A stretch of 34,366 nt of DNA from Candidatus Zhuqueibacterota bacterium (GCA_016934825.1 JAFGSB010000137.1:1-34366), one strand, 5' to 3'. Shown: positions 8,318-17,720, numbered from the stretch's first letter. The notes: generated by a model not told the origin, from the sequence alone. A program made the numbers and translations.

Positions 8318-9749
8318 GCCCAAGGCTCCCAATTTTCATATTTTCTCACAGTTTCAAATTCCCAGGTTGGGAAGTTTTATTCTGGGAGCGCTGATGAAGC
8401 AAAGAGGCTGGGATGTTGAAATTTTTGTTGAGGAAACCGAAACAATAAACTATGAAAAACTTACCTTGGCGGATATTGTGAGTATTTCCACAATTACACC
8501 AACCGCACCGCGGGCGTATGCAATTGCCGATAAATTACGAAATATGGGCATTACTGTCTTAATGGGCGGTCCGCATGTTACGTTTTTGCCGGATGAGGCC
8601 CTGCGGCACGCGGACTATGTAATCCGGGGAGAAGGTGAAGAAGCATTGTCCCGGTTTATCGACTGCTGGGAAACGGATAAAGATTTTTCCACGGTGCCGA
8701 ATCTGTCTTATAAATCGAACAATAATAACATTCATAATCCGCAGACCGCGTTTACAAAAGACCTTGATACGCTCCCTTTCCCGGATTTTTCGCTGTTACA
8801 AAGCAAAGTTAAAAAGATTGCCGGCAAACGAATTATCCCGGTACAGACGTCCAGGGGGTGTCCGTTTGACTGTTCTTTTTGTTCCGTGACGGGTATGTTC
8901 GGCAAGCGCTACCGTTACCGGTCGACGGAAAAGATTATGCAGGAATTACGAATGTACAACAGCAGTAAAAATTTCCTGTTCTTTTATGACGACAACTTTA
9001 CGGCAAATCCCAAAAGGACCAAAGAACTGATGAAAGCCATGATCCGGGAAAAGCTGCAATTCAAATGGTCAACCCAGGCGCGTGTGGATATTACTGAGGA
9101 TATCGAATTGGTTCGGCTTATGAAAAAAGCGGGGTGTCATACATTATTTATCGGTTTCGAATCCGTCAATCCGTTAAGCCTGAAAGAAATGAAAAAAAAG
9201 CAAACTGTACGGGATATGATGAACGCGATCAAAATTCTCCGTAAAAACCGGATACATATCCACGGTATGTTTGTGTACGGATTTGACAATGATAACTGGC
9301 AGACAGTGAAAGAAACGGTTAAATTTGCCAGGAAAGCAAAATTAACCTCCACACAATTTTTGATATTAACTCCTCTGCCGGGCTCGGAATTGTACAACAC
9401 CCTGAAAGCCGGGAACCGCTTAAAATTTGATGACTGGTCATTATATGACACTCATCACGTCGTTTTTGAACCGGAACATTTTTCATTATCCGAACTGCAA
9501 TATGCGCAAATTTACAGTCATAAAAAATTCTATTCGGTCTATGAAATTATCAAAAAATTCATAACCGTGAAATGGGTGGCATTGGGGCTTGCGCATTATG
9601 CCCGGCACTTAAACAGATCATGGCAAAAGAAAAATAATACATTTATCAAAATACTCGAACTTTTATCGCTCAGAAGCAAAGCAATATTGACAATTGATTA
9701 TAGAGAAAAAATACTGCTTGAAGAAGAACGAATGGTACTACACTCATAG
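8295..9749 (+). CDS. B12-binding-type radical SAM protein
   Basis: 484 aa. The N-terminal ~150 residues have the Rossmann-like layout of cobalamin-binding radical SAM enzymes (GGPHVTFLPDEAL, ADYVIRGEGE). The catalytic core carries the 4Fe-4S triad Cys189-x3-Cys193-x2-Cys196 in TSRGCPFDCSFC, followed by the usual FxDDNF segment and a C-terminal helical extension of about 100 residues. Family members (BchE, HpnP and many methylases or lipid and cofactor enzymes) do methyl transfer or other radical chemistry on unactivated carbons. Substrate unknown. An AAGGAA ribosome site lies 6 nt before the ATG, inside the regulator gene, so translation is coupled. A membrane-lipid role is possible because the next gene encodes a PAQR-like membrane protein, but that is inference. 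Confidence 0.88.
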   Translation: MQKMIFIEPKAPNFHIFSQFQIPRLGSFILGALMKQRGWDVEIFVEETETINYEKLTLADIVSISTITPTAPRAYAIADKLRNMGITVLMGGPHVTFLPDEALRHADYVIRGEGEEALSRFIDCWETDKDFSTVPNLSYKSNNNNIHNPQTAFTKDLDTLPFPDFSLLQSKVKKIAGKRIIPVQTSRGCPFDCSFCSVTGMFGKRYRYRSTEKIMQELRMYNSSKNFLFFYDDNFTANPKRTKELMKAMIREKLQFKWSTQARVDITEDIELVRLMKKAGCHTLFIGFESVNPLSLKEMKKKQTVRDMMNAIKILRKNRIHIHGMFVYGFDNDNWQTVKETVKFARKAKLTSTQFLILTPLPGSELYNTLKAGNRLKFDDWSLYDTHHVVFEPEHFSLSELQYAQIYSHKKFYSVYEIIKKFITVKWVALGLAHYARHLNRSWQKKNNTFIKILELLSLRSKAILTIDYREKILLEEERMVLHS

Positions 9750-9758
9750 GAGAAAAAT

Positions 9759-10409
9759 ATGGCAAAATCACTCAGGGAACCGGTTATCGGTTTGACCCAC
9801 TGTATCGGAACCGGTCTGGCAATAACCGCTTTGGTTTTACTGGTCGTAAGAGCCGGTCTGCATGGCACAGCCTGGCATGTTGTGAGTTATTCTATTTTTG
9901 GAACCGGGCTAGTTCTATTATATACTTTCAGCACATTATATCATTGGTTGAACCTGTCTGAAAAAGGGATCAAATTCTTCCGTAAAATGGATCATATTAT
10001 GATTTTTGTTTTAATTGCGGCAACCTATACGCCGATTTGTCTTGTCCCCCTGCGCGGCGGATGGGGCTGGAGTTTTTTCGGCGTTGTCTGGGGGCTCGCG
10101 ATTATGGGTATTCTTTTATCAATATTCTGGATCCATGCTCCGCGATGGTTTTCGACCTCCCTGTACATTCTGTTAGGCTGGATAGTCATTATCGGATTTA
10201 TCCCTCTGGCACAGGCAATGCCGTTGAACGGTTTGTTATGGCTTTTCCTCGGCGGTTTACTTTACACCATCGGAGGATTGATTTATAATTATAAAAAACC
10301 GGATCCGTTTCCGGGTATATTCGGATATCACGGACTGTTTCATATTTTTGTTGTCTTTGCAAGCATAACCCATTTTATTGTAATGTATTTTTATGTGATA
10401 AGTCTATAA
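9759..10409 (+). CDS. trhA: TrhA/hemolysin III family (PAQR-like) membrane protein
   Basis: 216 aa, about seven membrane helices. It keeps the PAQR/hemolysin III metal-site motifs: Ser58-x3-His62 (STLYH), Asp78-His79 (KMDHIMIF) and His191-x3-His195 (GYHGLFH), with a further His205. Relatives include bacterial TrhA/YqfA and eukaryotic adiponectin/progestin receptors; the family is linked to lipid amide hydrolysis or membrane homeostasis, and 'hemolysin' is a historical name. It begins 9 nt after the radical SAM stop with an AGGAGA ribosome site, so it is the third gene of the MerR-like operon. Confidence 0.9.
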   Translation: MAKSLREPVIGLTHCIGTGLAITALVLLVVRAGLHGTAWHVVSYSIFGTGLVLLYTFSTLYHWLNLSEKGIKFFRKMDHIMIFVLIAATYTPICLVPLRGGWGWSFFGVVWGLAIMGILLSIFWIHAPRWFSTSLYILLGWIVIIGFIPLAQAMPLNGLLWLFLGGLLYTIGGLIYNYKKPDPFPGIFGYHGLFHIFVVFASITHFIVMYFYVISL

Positions 10410-10476
10410 TCAATTCAAAAATTGTTTTCTCAACAAGAAAGTATTTATTCATCTCCAAGATTGTTTCATAAAAAAA

Positions 10477-10501
10477 ACCGGGCTATGCTTTATAGCCCGG
10501 T
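10477..10501 (-). terminator. Rho-independent terminator (chemoreceptor gene; possibly bidirectional)
   Basis: A perfect 10-bp GC-rich stem (10477-10486 with 10492-10501, 5-nt loop). On the minus strand the stem is followed by a T run (the A run at 10470-10477 on +), the standard layout for the chemoreceptor gene ending at 10590. It also lies 68 nt after the TrhA stop and may serve that operon. Confidence 0.8.
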
Positions 10502-10589
10502 ATCTTCCCTCCCCTTGTGTAGATTTTTCATATTAAGCGCTAAAATTTATTCCTTTCAATACTGAGAATGAGTGTCAAATTCCTTACTA

Positions 10590-12977
10590 CTATTTTCCAT
10601 TTTTGTCATCAAGATTAAATTTGGCCAATAATTCTTTTTCACTCTTTGCCATGGAGCGGAATGAACCGGCAAGAGAAGTTACATATTGTAATTGCGAACT
10701 CATAGTTTGGGTTGAAGCGAAAACTTCCTCCACAAATGTTGCGTTCCGTTCGCTAACCTCGGCAACATTTTCTATGGCGACCCCTACATCGTCGGAGAGC
10801 TGCTGCATCTTTAAAATGGCCATAGCAATTTCATGAACACGGTCCTGGTCAACTTTAACTGATTGCTGAATATGTGCAAATGTACTTTTGACTTCATCTG
10901 TCAACACGGTAATATTTTTTACTTTGGTCAAGTCATCTTCCATTAAATTATTTACTTTTTTGATATCGGAAAGTATAAGTTCAACGACATTCGCAACATC
11001 CTTGGTAGCATTTGCCGTATTATTTGCTAAGGAACGAATTTCATTTGCCACAACCATAAATCCTTTACCATATTCGCCGGCACGGGCGGCTTCAATTGAT
11101 GCATTCAGGGACAAAAGATTGACCTGAAACGCAATATCGTTTATCATTTTCAGTATATCATTAATCTTTTCGGAATGTCCTTCAAGTTCTTCAACAATGT
11201 GCCAGGTTTCAGTTACGGATGACTCTATAGACCTCATGCTTTCAAGTGTCTTTTCGAGACTCAATGTGCCGGTGTTAAATACCTTGCCTGTTTCCTCAGC
11301 GGCAATGACACTTTCCTTTGCCTGGACAGAAATATTATTAATATTTCCCAGCAAAGATTTAACGACGCCACGGGTGTGATGTACCTGGTTGCTTTGAATT
11401 GTCGCTCCCTGAGCCATATCATTCATCGAAGTGTTAATTTGTTTCGTGGCATTATTTACTTCCTGGGCGCTGTCGGTCAAATTATGACTTGATTGCAGCA
11501 AATCTCCCGATTGATCAGAAATGATCTGTACGAGGCTTCTCAGGCTGGTAGGTTCACTGTTGGCGGTAATTACGGGAATCCCGGACTTGACCGCCCGGTT
11601 GATATACGGCACGATTTTACGGTCGACAGCAACAATCGCAAAAGCATCGTATTTTTTAGATATGAGTTCCTCAATTGCCGGACCGTATACCGCAGCGCTG
11701 AAATCTTTATTGACTCGTGATGCTTCCGGTATTATCCAATCCACCGTAACATTGTATTGAGATAATTTGGCCGCCGCTTCCTGACAACCTTTTTTTACGG
11801 GAATCCAAAAATCAGAATCCTCCCGCCCCAGAACCGCAATTTTTAAATGCTTTTCGGATCTTTTATTCACCGGTTTTGCAAGTCGTTCGATACTTTCCTG
11901 TGATTGTACCAGACCGATCCCTTCCCGCCAGTAATTTTCATAATTTTGTATTGTAACAACTTCTCTTTTCGTGAGTAAACGCGGTGAAGCCGGTTTCCAG
12001 CCGTCAACCAGATGATTGAATAAATGAATGACCGGATCGTGACCCTGGGCAAACGGGTCCTGTCCAAGCGTAGCAGTGATAACTCCCATTTTTAAATACT
12101 TCATTGTCTCATCCGTCATGTCGTGACCGATCACTTTAATAGTGCCGGTTTTCCCCGCATCCACTATTGCGCGGGCAACACCTGAAGGAGTTGCCCCCTC
12201 AGTAACATAAACACCTGCCAGAGCAAGATATTTTTTGATGGCCTCAGCTATATGAAGATTGGCCAATTGTCCATCTTCCTTATTTTCAGCAATGTCAACT
12301 ATCTCAATAGCCGGAAAATTATCTAAAATATAACTCTGAAATCCCTTTCTGCGTAAATCAAGTCCCGAAGCATGGAACGAACCGGTACTGATAAAAACTT
12401 TTCCGCGGCCTCCAATAGCTTGAGCCAGCACTTCTCCGCATTTCCTTCCTTCCAGGAACGAATCCGCACCAACATAACACAATCGTAAACAATGAATATC
12501 GGTTAACTTGTTAAACTCCTCCGCTGTGTTATTAAGACTTTGAATGATTGTATTAAATGCTTCAATAAACTCATTCAAATCACCGGCATCTGTTAGCTCT
12601 ATAGGTTTTGACTGAATTGCAAGATGCACTGATAAATTCCCCTGCGCAAGCTCTGTCATAGCAGCCGATAAGGCCTGACAATCCTTGGTTATCACCGAGT
12701 TATCAATGTGGATCGTTTCATATACTGACTCCTTCCCCGAAGATATTAACCGGTATAACAGGTATATGGCAAATAATGTTAAAGCAAAAAAACCTATTAG
12801 TAACATTAACTGCGGCAATACAGTATTTTGTTGGCGGGATACAGATATTGATTCATTCACAACTTTTAATAAAGGAACTAAACCTATAAGACCTGAAACA
12901 AAAGAAATGAATACTATCACAACCCCCCAAAACCGGAACCTTTTGTCCTTTGAGAGTGATACAAAATTCCCTGTCAT
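10590..12977 (-). CDS. Methyl-accepting chemotaxis protein with cytoplasmic, circularly permuted sugar-binding-protein domain
   Basis: 795 aa from the ATG at 12977 (AAAGGAAC ribosome site); the frame can be extended 10 codons to a TTG at 13007, and residue numbers here count from that TTG. Two membrane helices (~26-46, ~64-86) are joined by a short ~17-residue loop, then a HAMP-like segment (108-165). Residues 174-345 match the C-terminal half of a ribose/galactose-binding-type PBP ([30 protein letters not shown]). Residues 387-487 match the N-terminal half ([39 protein letters not shown]). This is the reverse of the normal order. The MCP signalling domain follows (490-790) with the conserved hairpin tip around 622-672 ([20 protein letters not shown]...). 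With two helices and no real periplasmic domain, sensing should be cytoplasmic, on the same side as CheA. Likely ligand a sugar or phosphosugar (inferred). Confidence 0.88.
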   Translation of the reverse strand: MTGNFVSLSKDKRFRFWGVVIVFISFVSGLIGLVPLLKVVNESISVSRQQNTVLPQLMLLIGFFALTLFAIYLLYRLISSGKESVYETIHIDNSVITKDCQALSAAMTELAQGNLSVHLAIQSKPIELTDAGDLNEFIEAFNTIIQSLNNTAEEFNKLTDIHCLRLCYVGADSFLEGRKCGEVLAQAIGGRGKVFISTGSFHASGLDLRRKGFQSYILDNFPAIEIVDIAENKEDGQLANLHIAEAIKKYLALAGVYVTEGATPSGVARAIVDAGKTGTIKVIGHDMTDETMKYLKMGVITATLGQDPFAQGHDPVIHLFNHLVDGWKPASPRLLTKREVVTIQNYENYWREGIGLVQSQESIERLAKPVNKRSEKHLKIAVLGREDSDFWIPVKKGCQEAAAKLSQYNVTVDWIIPEASRVNKDFSAAVYGPAIEELISKKYDAFAIVAVDRKIVPYINRAVKSGIPVITANSEPTSLRSLVQIISDQSGDLLQSSHNLTDSAQEVNNATKQINTSMNDMAQGATIQSNQVHHTRGVVKSLLGNINNISVQAKESVIAAEETGKVFNTGTLSLEKTLESMRSIESSVTETWHIVEELEGHSEKINDILKMINDIAFQVNLLSLNASIEAARAGEYGKGFMVVANEIRSLANNTANATKDVANVVELILSDIKKVNNLMEDDLTKVKNITVLTDEVKSTFAHIQQSVKVDQDRVHEIAMAILKMQQLSDDVGVAIENVAEVSERNATFVEEVFASTQTMSSQLQYVTSLAGSFRSMAKSEKELLAKFNLDDKNGK

Positions 12978-13731
12978 TTCAAGTTCCTTTTGTTTAATTA
13001 AAAACAAAATTTAGGTATGAATTATAATAAATATCAATATTTGTAAATAGATCCTGTTTTTTAGTTTAAACACCTTTATATCGCAATAGACTCAATACAT
13101 AGCATAAAATGTTAAATATTAACAAGTTGAACATACAACTTGAAAAAATAACGGCAATATTACCACGTTCTTATAAGAAAATTATTTCAAAATCATTCGG
13201 AAGAATTTGTTGATACATCATATTACGACATTGTATCAACATCTCAGTACCAGACACAAAATATATCTAATTCCACATGTTTTATATCATATAACAAAAC
13301 CCATGCCAGTTTAAAAAAATTCTTCTGTTTTGTCATTATTATTTTTAATTACTGCTCTCCCGTTAACGGTTACCTCTAACCGATACGAATTGCATATAAA
13401 TAAAATCAATCAATTAGTTGAATGAGGTATTTTCACTGTTAATTGGATTATAATAAAAATTCTCTAAAATTCAGGAGTATGAAAAAACCGGAACAGCGTG
13501 ACCGGGCCGTTCGGAAATGTATTAAAAATTCAAAATATTTGTTTTTGCTAATTAATGAGATCAAAAAATTGATACTTTTGTTGCGGAAATATCATTATTG
13601 CAGATATATTGGAGGAAAATAATCATGGCACTTAACCTGCCATGATTATGAAAAAAAACAGCTTAATGTGCCCTATTTTTTGATTCCGATTACATTACAA
13701 TGATGTCAGCTTACCGGACACCAGCATTACA
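12978..13731. other. Intergenic region between chemoreceptor and GH97 genes
   Basis: About 750 nt, AT-rich, with no convincing gene. It holds a possible minus-strand chemoreceptor promoter (TATAAT read from 13026 to 13021, TTTACA from 13047 to 13042, only a 15-nt spacer), a 10-bp palindrome CCGTTAACGG at 13360-13369, a 47-codon + strand frame at 13479-13622 (MKKPEQRDRAVRKC...) whose AGGAG lies too close to its ATG, and the GH97 terminator hairpin at 13619-13649. Confidence 0.5.
13619..13649 (-). terminator. Terminator of the GH97 gene
   Basis: A perfect 12-bp stem (13619-13630 with 13638-13649, 7-nt loop), about 85 nt past the GH97 stop on the minus strand. On that strand it is followed by TTTTCC, a short T run. 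The + strand flank is also A/T-rich. Confidence 0.6.
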
Positions 13732-15729
13732 TTAAATTTTTTCTATTTTCAAAACAAAACCACCTCGGGCGTGCATATCCACTTTTACCGATTCACCGGC
13801 AATAACGGATTCTTCATTAATATCAAAGCTTTTGTTTTTTTGTCCGTCACCGATAAATGTCATCGAATAAGCGCCCTCTCCAAGAAAAGACATAACGGCA
13901 TTTATGGTTAACGGTTCATTTTGTCCGTTAATACCGCCAACATACCAGTTTTCCCCATCTTTTCTGGCAATAACCGTATATTTTCCTGGATAGCCGTCCA
14001 CAAAATGAATATCATCCCAAGCAGCGGGGACCTGTTTAAGAAATTCTTTTACCGTCTCCGGCAATCCGAGATATGCTTCACACCGGTCCGCCATATGCAC
14101 CCAGCCCGATTCAAATACAACAGATAATGCGAGTTCATGAGCCCATGTTGTTAAATGCGGATAGGTTACATCCGAAAATGTAACCGGTGTATAATCCATT
14201 GGTCCAACAACATTGCGTGTGAAAGTTAAAATGGTATTATGCCAGGGGCTTTTTTCAGGATACCGGGCATCGAATTTATAACATTCCGCGCCCCGAACCG
14301 CTTCCATTGACATCAGGTGGGGATAGGTCCGCGACCAGCCCCTGGGAAGCGTACAGCCATGAAAATTTACCATCATTTCAAAATCAGCGGCATCCTGTAA
14401 AATATCATGGTAAAGAGAGATTATATTTTGTTTATCACTTTGAAAAAAGTCCACCTTAACACCTTTAACACCTATTTCCTGCAACTTTTTAAACTCGCTG
14501 CGGCGGACTTCCCGGTCGAACATCAGGTCCCGGGGTTGTTCGGTTACAATATTATGACTTCCGCCCGAATTGTACCACAGCAGGATCCCGACACCTTTTT
14601 TATTCGCATAGTTTACGAGGTCCCGTATCATCCCGTAACCTTCCAGGTTCCAGTTGGCGTCTACCAGCGAATATTCCCACCCCATTTCAGCCGCCAGATC
14701 GACAAAGGACATTAATGTTTCAAAGTTACGGGGACTATCGCTTTCGGACCACCAGCTCCATGATACATGACCGGGCCTTATCCAGTCCGTTTCCTGAACG
14801 CTTGAGGGTGGACTCAAATCCGTTACTATTGAGGTTTCAACAACCTGCGCCAGTGTTGAACCGGTAATAATCACTCTCCATGGTGTTTGCCACGGCAGGG
14901 ATGAAGAGGGTATGACGTCGCCGGTTCCATATCCCTCACCTTCATCCGGCATGCGGATCCGGTATATATTATTTGACACCTGTTGATGTAATCTCGCGCC
15001 GAAATAGGTCCCGTCCAAAGCCGACTCGGTGATGAGAACCCAGTTTTGACCATCATTGATTCGAAACAACACGGGCAGCGCCCATCCCGCGTTTATAGGC
15101 GAAGGCGTACCCACTTTGACATCCCGCATATAAAAATTCTCATAAGCCGGCGTCCACATTGTCGGATCATCATAGGGGAGCATAAAACCAACTGCATCGA
15201 CCGGCAGCCGGAACCCGGTCAACTCATCCGTAACGGTATACAATTCCGTGCTTTCTTCCGGGAACTGGTAGCGAAACGCAATACCGTCATTATAAGCGCG
15301 TAACACAATACTTAACTGCGCCGCATTCTCATTTTCGAAAAAAAGTGTTATTTCGTTCGCATAATTCCGGTTTTCTTTACGCTTGCCGTGCACCAGGGTA
15401 TATTTCTCATCGATGGTCTTGACTTCACTTTTGGACTTGAATATTAAACTGTCCACAAAAGACTGATCATTACGTTTTATGCCCAAAGGCGAATTCGGGA
15501 TTATCGTTTGTTTTCCGTTTTGCCCCCTGTATTCCACTTTATAATATAAACGCGTTTGCCCGGCGGGATATCCGGCCTCGTCCAAAGCACCCAATTGAAC
15601 AGATATACTGGCTTTACCGTCCGGTGATTTTACCGACCACCTGTTTCCACCAACAGTGCAGGAACTAAAAATAACAATGGACATGATCAAGGGGAAAATA
15701 TATATTAAACGATTTAAAAAATTTTTCAT
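13732..15729 (-). CDS. Glycoside hydrolase family 97 (alpha-glycosidase, retaining-type)
   Basis: 665 aa, the usual GH97 length. The N-terminal signal ends in a lipoprotein-like Cys24 (IFSSC), so it is probably a lipoprotein in the cell envelope. Layout is GH97: N-terminal beta-supersandwich (~30-300), TIM barrel (~315-590) with VSWSWWSES, and a C-terminal beta domain ending ARGGFVLKIEK. In the barrel, VKVDFFQSD places Asp427 where retaining GH97 enzymes (BtGH97b alpha-galactosidase type) have their nucleophile, and Glu476/Glu482 in MSMEAVRGAE are acid/base candidates. The inverting SusB alpha-glucosidase type uses a Glu-based site instead. I therefore favour alpha-galactosidase-like activity, consistent with the GH36 and galactokinase-like genes in this island. 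Exact substrate not proven. Confidence 0.92.
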   Translation of the reverse strand: MKNFLNRLIYIFPLIMSIVIFSSCTVGGNRWSVKSPDGKASISVQLGALDEAGYPAGQTRLYYKVEYRGQNGKQTIIPNSPLGIKRNDQSFVDSLIFKSKSEVKTIDEKYTLVHGKRKENRNYANEITLFFENENAAQLSIVLRAYNDGIAFRYQFPEESTELYTVTDELTGFRLPVDAVGFMLPYDDPTMWTPAYENFYMRDVKVGTPSPINAGWALPVLFRINDGQNWVLITESALDGTYFGARLHQQVSNNIYRIRMPDEGEGYGTGDVIPSSSLPWQTPWRVIITGSTLAQVVETSIVTDLSPPSSVQETDWIRPGHVSWSWWSESDSPRNFETLMSFVDLAAEMGWEYSLVDANWNLEGYGMIRDLVNYANKKGVGILLWYNSGGSHNIVTEQPRDLMFDREVRRSEFKKLQEIGVKGVKVDFFQSDKQNIISLYHDILQDAADFEMMVNFHGCTLPRGWSRTYPHLMSMEAVRGAECYKFDARYPEKSPWHNTILTFTRNVVGPMDYTPVTFSDVTYPHLTTWAHELALSVVFESGWVHMADRCEAYLGLPETVKEFLKQVPAAWDDIHFVDGYPGKYTVIARKDGENWYVGGINGQNEPLTINAVMSFLGEGAYSMTFIGDGQKNKSFDINEESVIAGESVKVDMHARGGFVLKIEKI

Positions 15730-15766
15730 TTTGTTGTCTCCCTTTTAGCTCAAAACGACTGTCAAT

Positions 15767-16189
15767 TTATGTCCGGCATTGAGTATTATTATATCTTTCA
15801 ACAGGCGGTAATAGGTAATAGCCGCCGTTCCAAAGTATTTTTTCTAAAAGTTGACCGTTCTTTTTCAAAAGGACAGGTATTGTTTCTCCGCTTTTTTTAT
15901 CAATTTTCACTTCTGCCGCCAAAGCCGCCCCGGTCATAACGGCGAGCCATTGTGATACAAAGCACGGGGCCATTCGAAACCCGGGAAACTATCGAAACTG
16001 CATTCAACACACCGCATTGTGGGTAATCTTACCTTGGGACTTTGCCTGCTGCTTTTGTGAGGGCGCATTGTCGCTTTTTACGGTTCCGGGAACATAGCTA
16101 AGACCAGCGCCGAGCCATATAACATGACATCGATCTCTGCAACCGGGCCCCAAAGTTACGGTTGATAAAAACTCTCTCCTTTTCATCAA
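15767..16189 (-). pseudogene. Decayed TAT-signal exported protein (remnant)
   Basis: One minus-strand frame opens with a twin-arginine-type start (MKRREFLSTVTLG) and runs to 15767, but is broken by TGA (16004-16006) and TAG (15989-15991). A neighbouring frame carries protein-like sequence across the break (CSFDSFPGFEWPRALYHNG), which suggests frameshifts as well. The distal part (AEVKIDKKSGETIPVLLKKN) again looks coding. I do not recognise the family. It lies between the GH109-type and GH97 genes and fills what would otherwise be a ~580-nt gap. Being noncoding AT-poor DNA is the alternative reading. Confidence 0.4.
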
Positions 16190-16224
16190 ACATTCTGATG
16201 TTTAAACAAAATATTTCCAAACCG

Positions 16225-16234
16225 ATAACGTTAT
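16225..16234. promoter_or_regulatory. Candidate LacI-type operator half-palindrome ATAACGTTAT
   Basis: A perfect 10-bp palindrome with central CG, the style of LacI-family operators, lies just upstream (minus strand) of the decayed TAT-signal gene and downstream of the GH109-type gene. Not repeated in front of the intact genes I checked, so weak. Confidence 0.2.
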
Positions 16235-16269
16235 TTACAGGACTAACTCCCGACAAAATATAACCACAC

Positions 16270-16295
16270 GGGAAAGGCCGCATTTGGCCTTTCCC
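16270..16295 (-). terminator. Hairpin after the GH109-type gene
   Basis: A perfect 10-bp stem (16270-16279 with 16286-16295, 6-nt loop) 17 nt past the stop of the GH109-type gene. The minus-strand flank is GT- then AT-rich without a clean T run. Confidence 0.6.
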
Positions 16296-16311
16296 TGCTA
16301 TAAATTTACTG

Positions 16312-17685
16312 TTAAGCTCCAACAATACCCAGCGGTTCTTTTGTCTTCCAGGCGCCCCTGGTAAAATCCGGGAAATCGATGGGCTTGCTTTTATTCGCCA
16401 CGGACCATTCGCTTAAAGGTCCGATCGCACTCCAGGTTACCGCGTCGTACACGTCGAAATCGGTTGGTTTGCCTTCACGCAGGCATTTAATTAACCGGTA
16501 ATCCTCGATAAAATCCATACCGCCGTGAGATGCGCCTTCAGCAGCTTCGTTCAACTGTTTCCACAACGGGTGTTCATATTCCGCACGGTATTTATCAAAT
16601 TCTTCCCATTGATGAGCAGGACTCAAGCCTTCAATATAGATCCTGTCCGGCCATTTTTCCGCGATACCCTTTGTACCCTGAATTACATTTTTCCTGCTGT
16701 AAGGACGGGGTGAAGAACAGTCGTGGTAAACCGTCATGGTGTGCCCCAGTTTTGTATGAATCAGGCTGACATTTATATCGCCGAGCGCGTATTTCTGCTT
16801 TGCCCATTTGCTGTCCGGCCCGAATTTTTCGGCCGCATAAAGATTCATACCGATGGATTTTGTACTCATGGAAACCATAAAATCGAACCGGTCTCCCCTG
16901 TTAATATTCATGCATTGCGCGGCCGGGCCGACACCGTGTGTGGGATACAAATTGCCGTCCCTTTTTATTGCATGCTGCGGACGCCATAATGCCTCGCCTT
17001 TTCTTTCAAAATCAAACTTGACTTCGCGCAAATCATGCAAATAACCTACTTCGGCGTGAATGATCTCTCCCAGCATACCATGGCGCACCAAATTCAATAC
17101 CATTAATTCAATCCTGTCGTAGGCGCAGTTTTCCATCATGACGCAATGTTTTTTCAGACGTTCCGATGTTTCTACAAGTTTCCAGCAATCATCGATAGTA
17201 TACGCCGCGGGCACTTCCGAAGCGGCATGTTTCCCGGATTCCATTGCGGCCAGCATAACCGGCACATGCCATTCCCATGGTGTTGCCGTATATACAAGGT
17301 CCAGATCATCCCGCTCACAAAGCCGTTTAAAATCGTTTTCACCGCGGGAATATCCGTCCGGTTTTCGTTTACCGGCTTTGACCGCCATCTGCTGCGCCCG
17401 TTCCACACGCTCCGGAACTATATCACAGACGGCTCGGAGCTCCGCGCCTTCAATTTTTAATAAATTCCGCACATGTGAGGAACCCATTCCTCCGACGCCG
17501 ACATAACCGATACGTACGGTTTCCATTGGTTTTACAGTAAACGGTATCGGAGCTTCTTTTAGCGCTTTAGCATTAGCCGTTTTTGCTACGCCGCTTAATG
17601 CAGCGCTTAATGGTACTGCCGCCCCGACTTTAAGAAAATCCCTTCGATTATATCCTTTTTTTGTCGTTTCATCATGATTTGCCAT
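16312..17685 (-). CDS. GH109-type NAD-dependent glycosidase (Gfo/Idh/MocA fold; alpha-N-acetylgalactosaminidase-like)
   Basis: 457 aa. A twin-arginine signal (RRDFLKVGAA) sends the folded, cofactor-loaded protein out of the cytoplasm. Residues ~56-180 form the Rossmann NAD domain (RIGYVGVGGMGSSHV, ATPWEWH, SGKHAASEVPAA). The rest follows the GH109 pattern closely: MMENCAYDR at ~184-191, LHDLR at ~216-220, GNLYPTHGVGP at 244-254, NRGDRFD, then SPRPYSR. GH109 enzymes use tightly bound NAD in an oxidation-elimination-reduction route to cleave alpha-GalNAc. It lies 35 nt after the GHMP kinase gene, as second gene of that operon, which fits release of a galactose-type sugar followed by phosphorylation. 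A plain Gfo/Idh dehydrogenase is the alternative; other sugar linkages are possible. Confidence 0.85.
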   Translation of the reverse strand: MANHDETTKKGYNRRDFLKVGAAVPLSAALSGVAKTANAKALKEAPIPFTVKPMETVRIGYVGVGGMGSSHVRNLLKIEGAELRAVCDIVPERVERAQQMAVKAGKRKPDGYSRGENDFKRLCERDDLDLVYTATPWEWHVPVMLAAMESGKHAASEVPAAYTIDDCWKLVETSERLKKHCVMMENCAYDRIELMVLNLVRHGMLGEIIHAEVGYLHDLREVKFDFERKGEALWRPQHAIKRDGNLYPTHGVGPAAQCMNINRGDRFDFMVSMSTKSIGMNLYAAEKFGPDSKWAKQKYALGDINVSLIHTKLGHTMTVYHDCSSPRPYSRKNVIQGTKGIAEKWPDRIYIEGLSPAHQWEEFDKYRAEYEHPLWKQLNEAAEGASHGGMDFIEDYRLIKCLREGKPTDFDVYDAVTWSAIGPLSEWSVANKSKPIDFPDFTRGAWKTKEPLGIVGA

Positions 17686-17720
17686 TTTACTTCTCCTGTG
17701 TCTAAATAAGAGTTAATCCT

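Noticed and set aside
9759-10409. Toxin role suggested by the name hemolysin III
   Set aside because: The sequence has PAQR-type metal motifs and the housekeeping-like context of TrhA; nothing supports a cytolytic function.
13479-13622. 47-codon + strand frame MKKPEQRDRAVRKC...
   Set aside because: AGGAG is only one base from the ATG, there is no family match, and its end merges with the terminator hairpin. Could be a real small gene but I cannot support it.
13709-13722. Shared short string CCGGACACCAG also seen near position 7-18
   Set aside because: Only 11 bases long at two places, with no flanking similarity; likely chance or part of a common oligomer in this genome.
17138-17506. 122-codon + strand frame within the GH109-type gene
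   Set aside because: Antisense shadow of a well-supported coding region.
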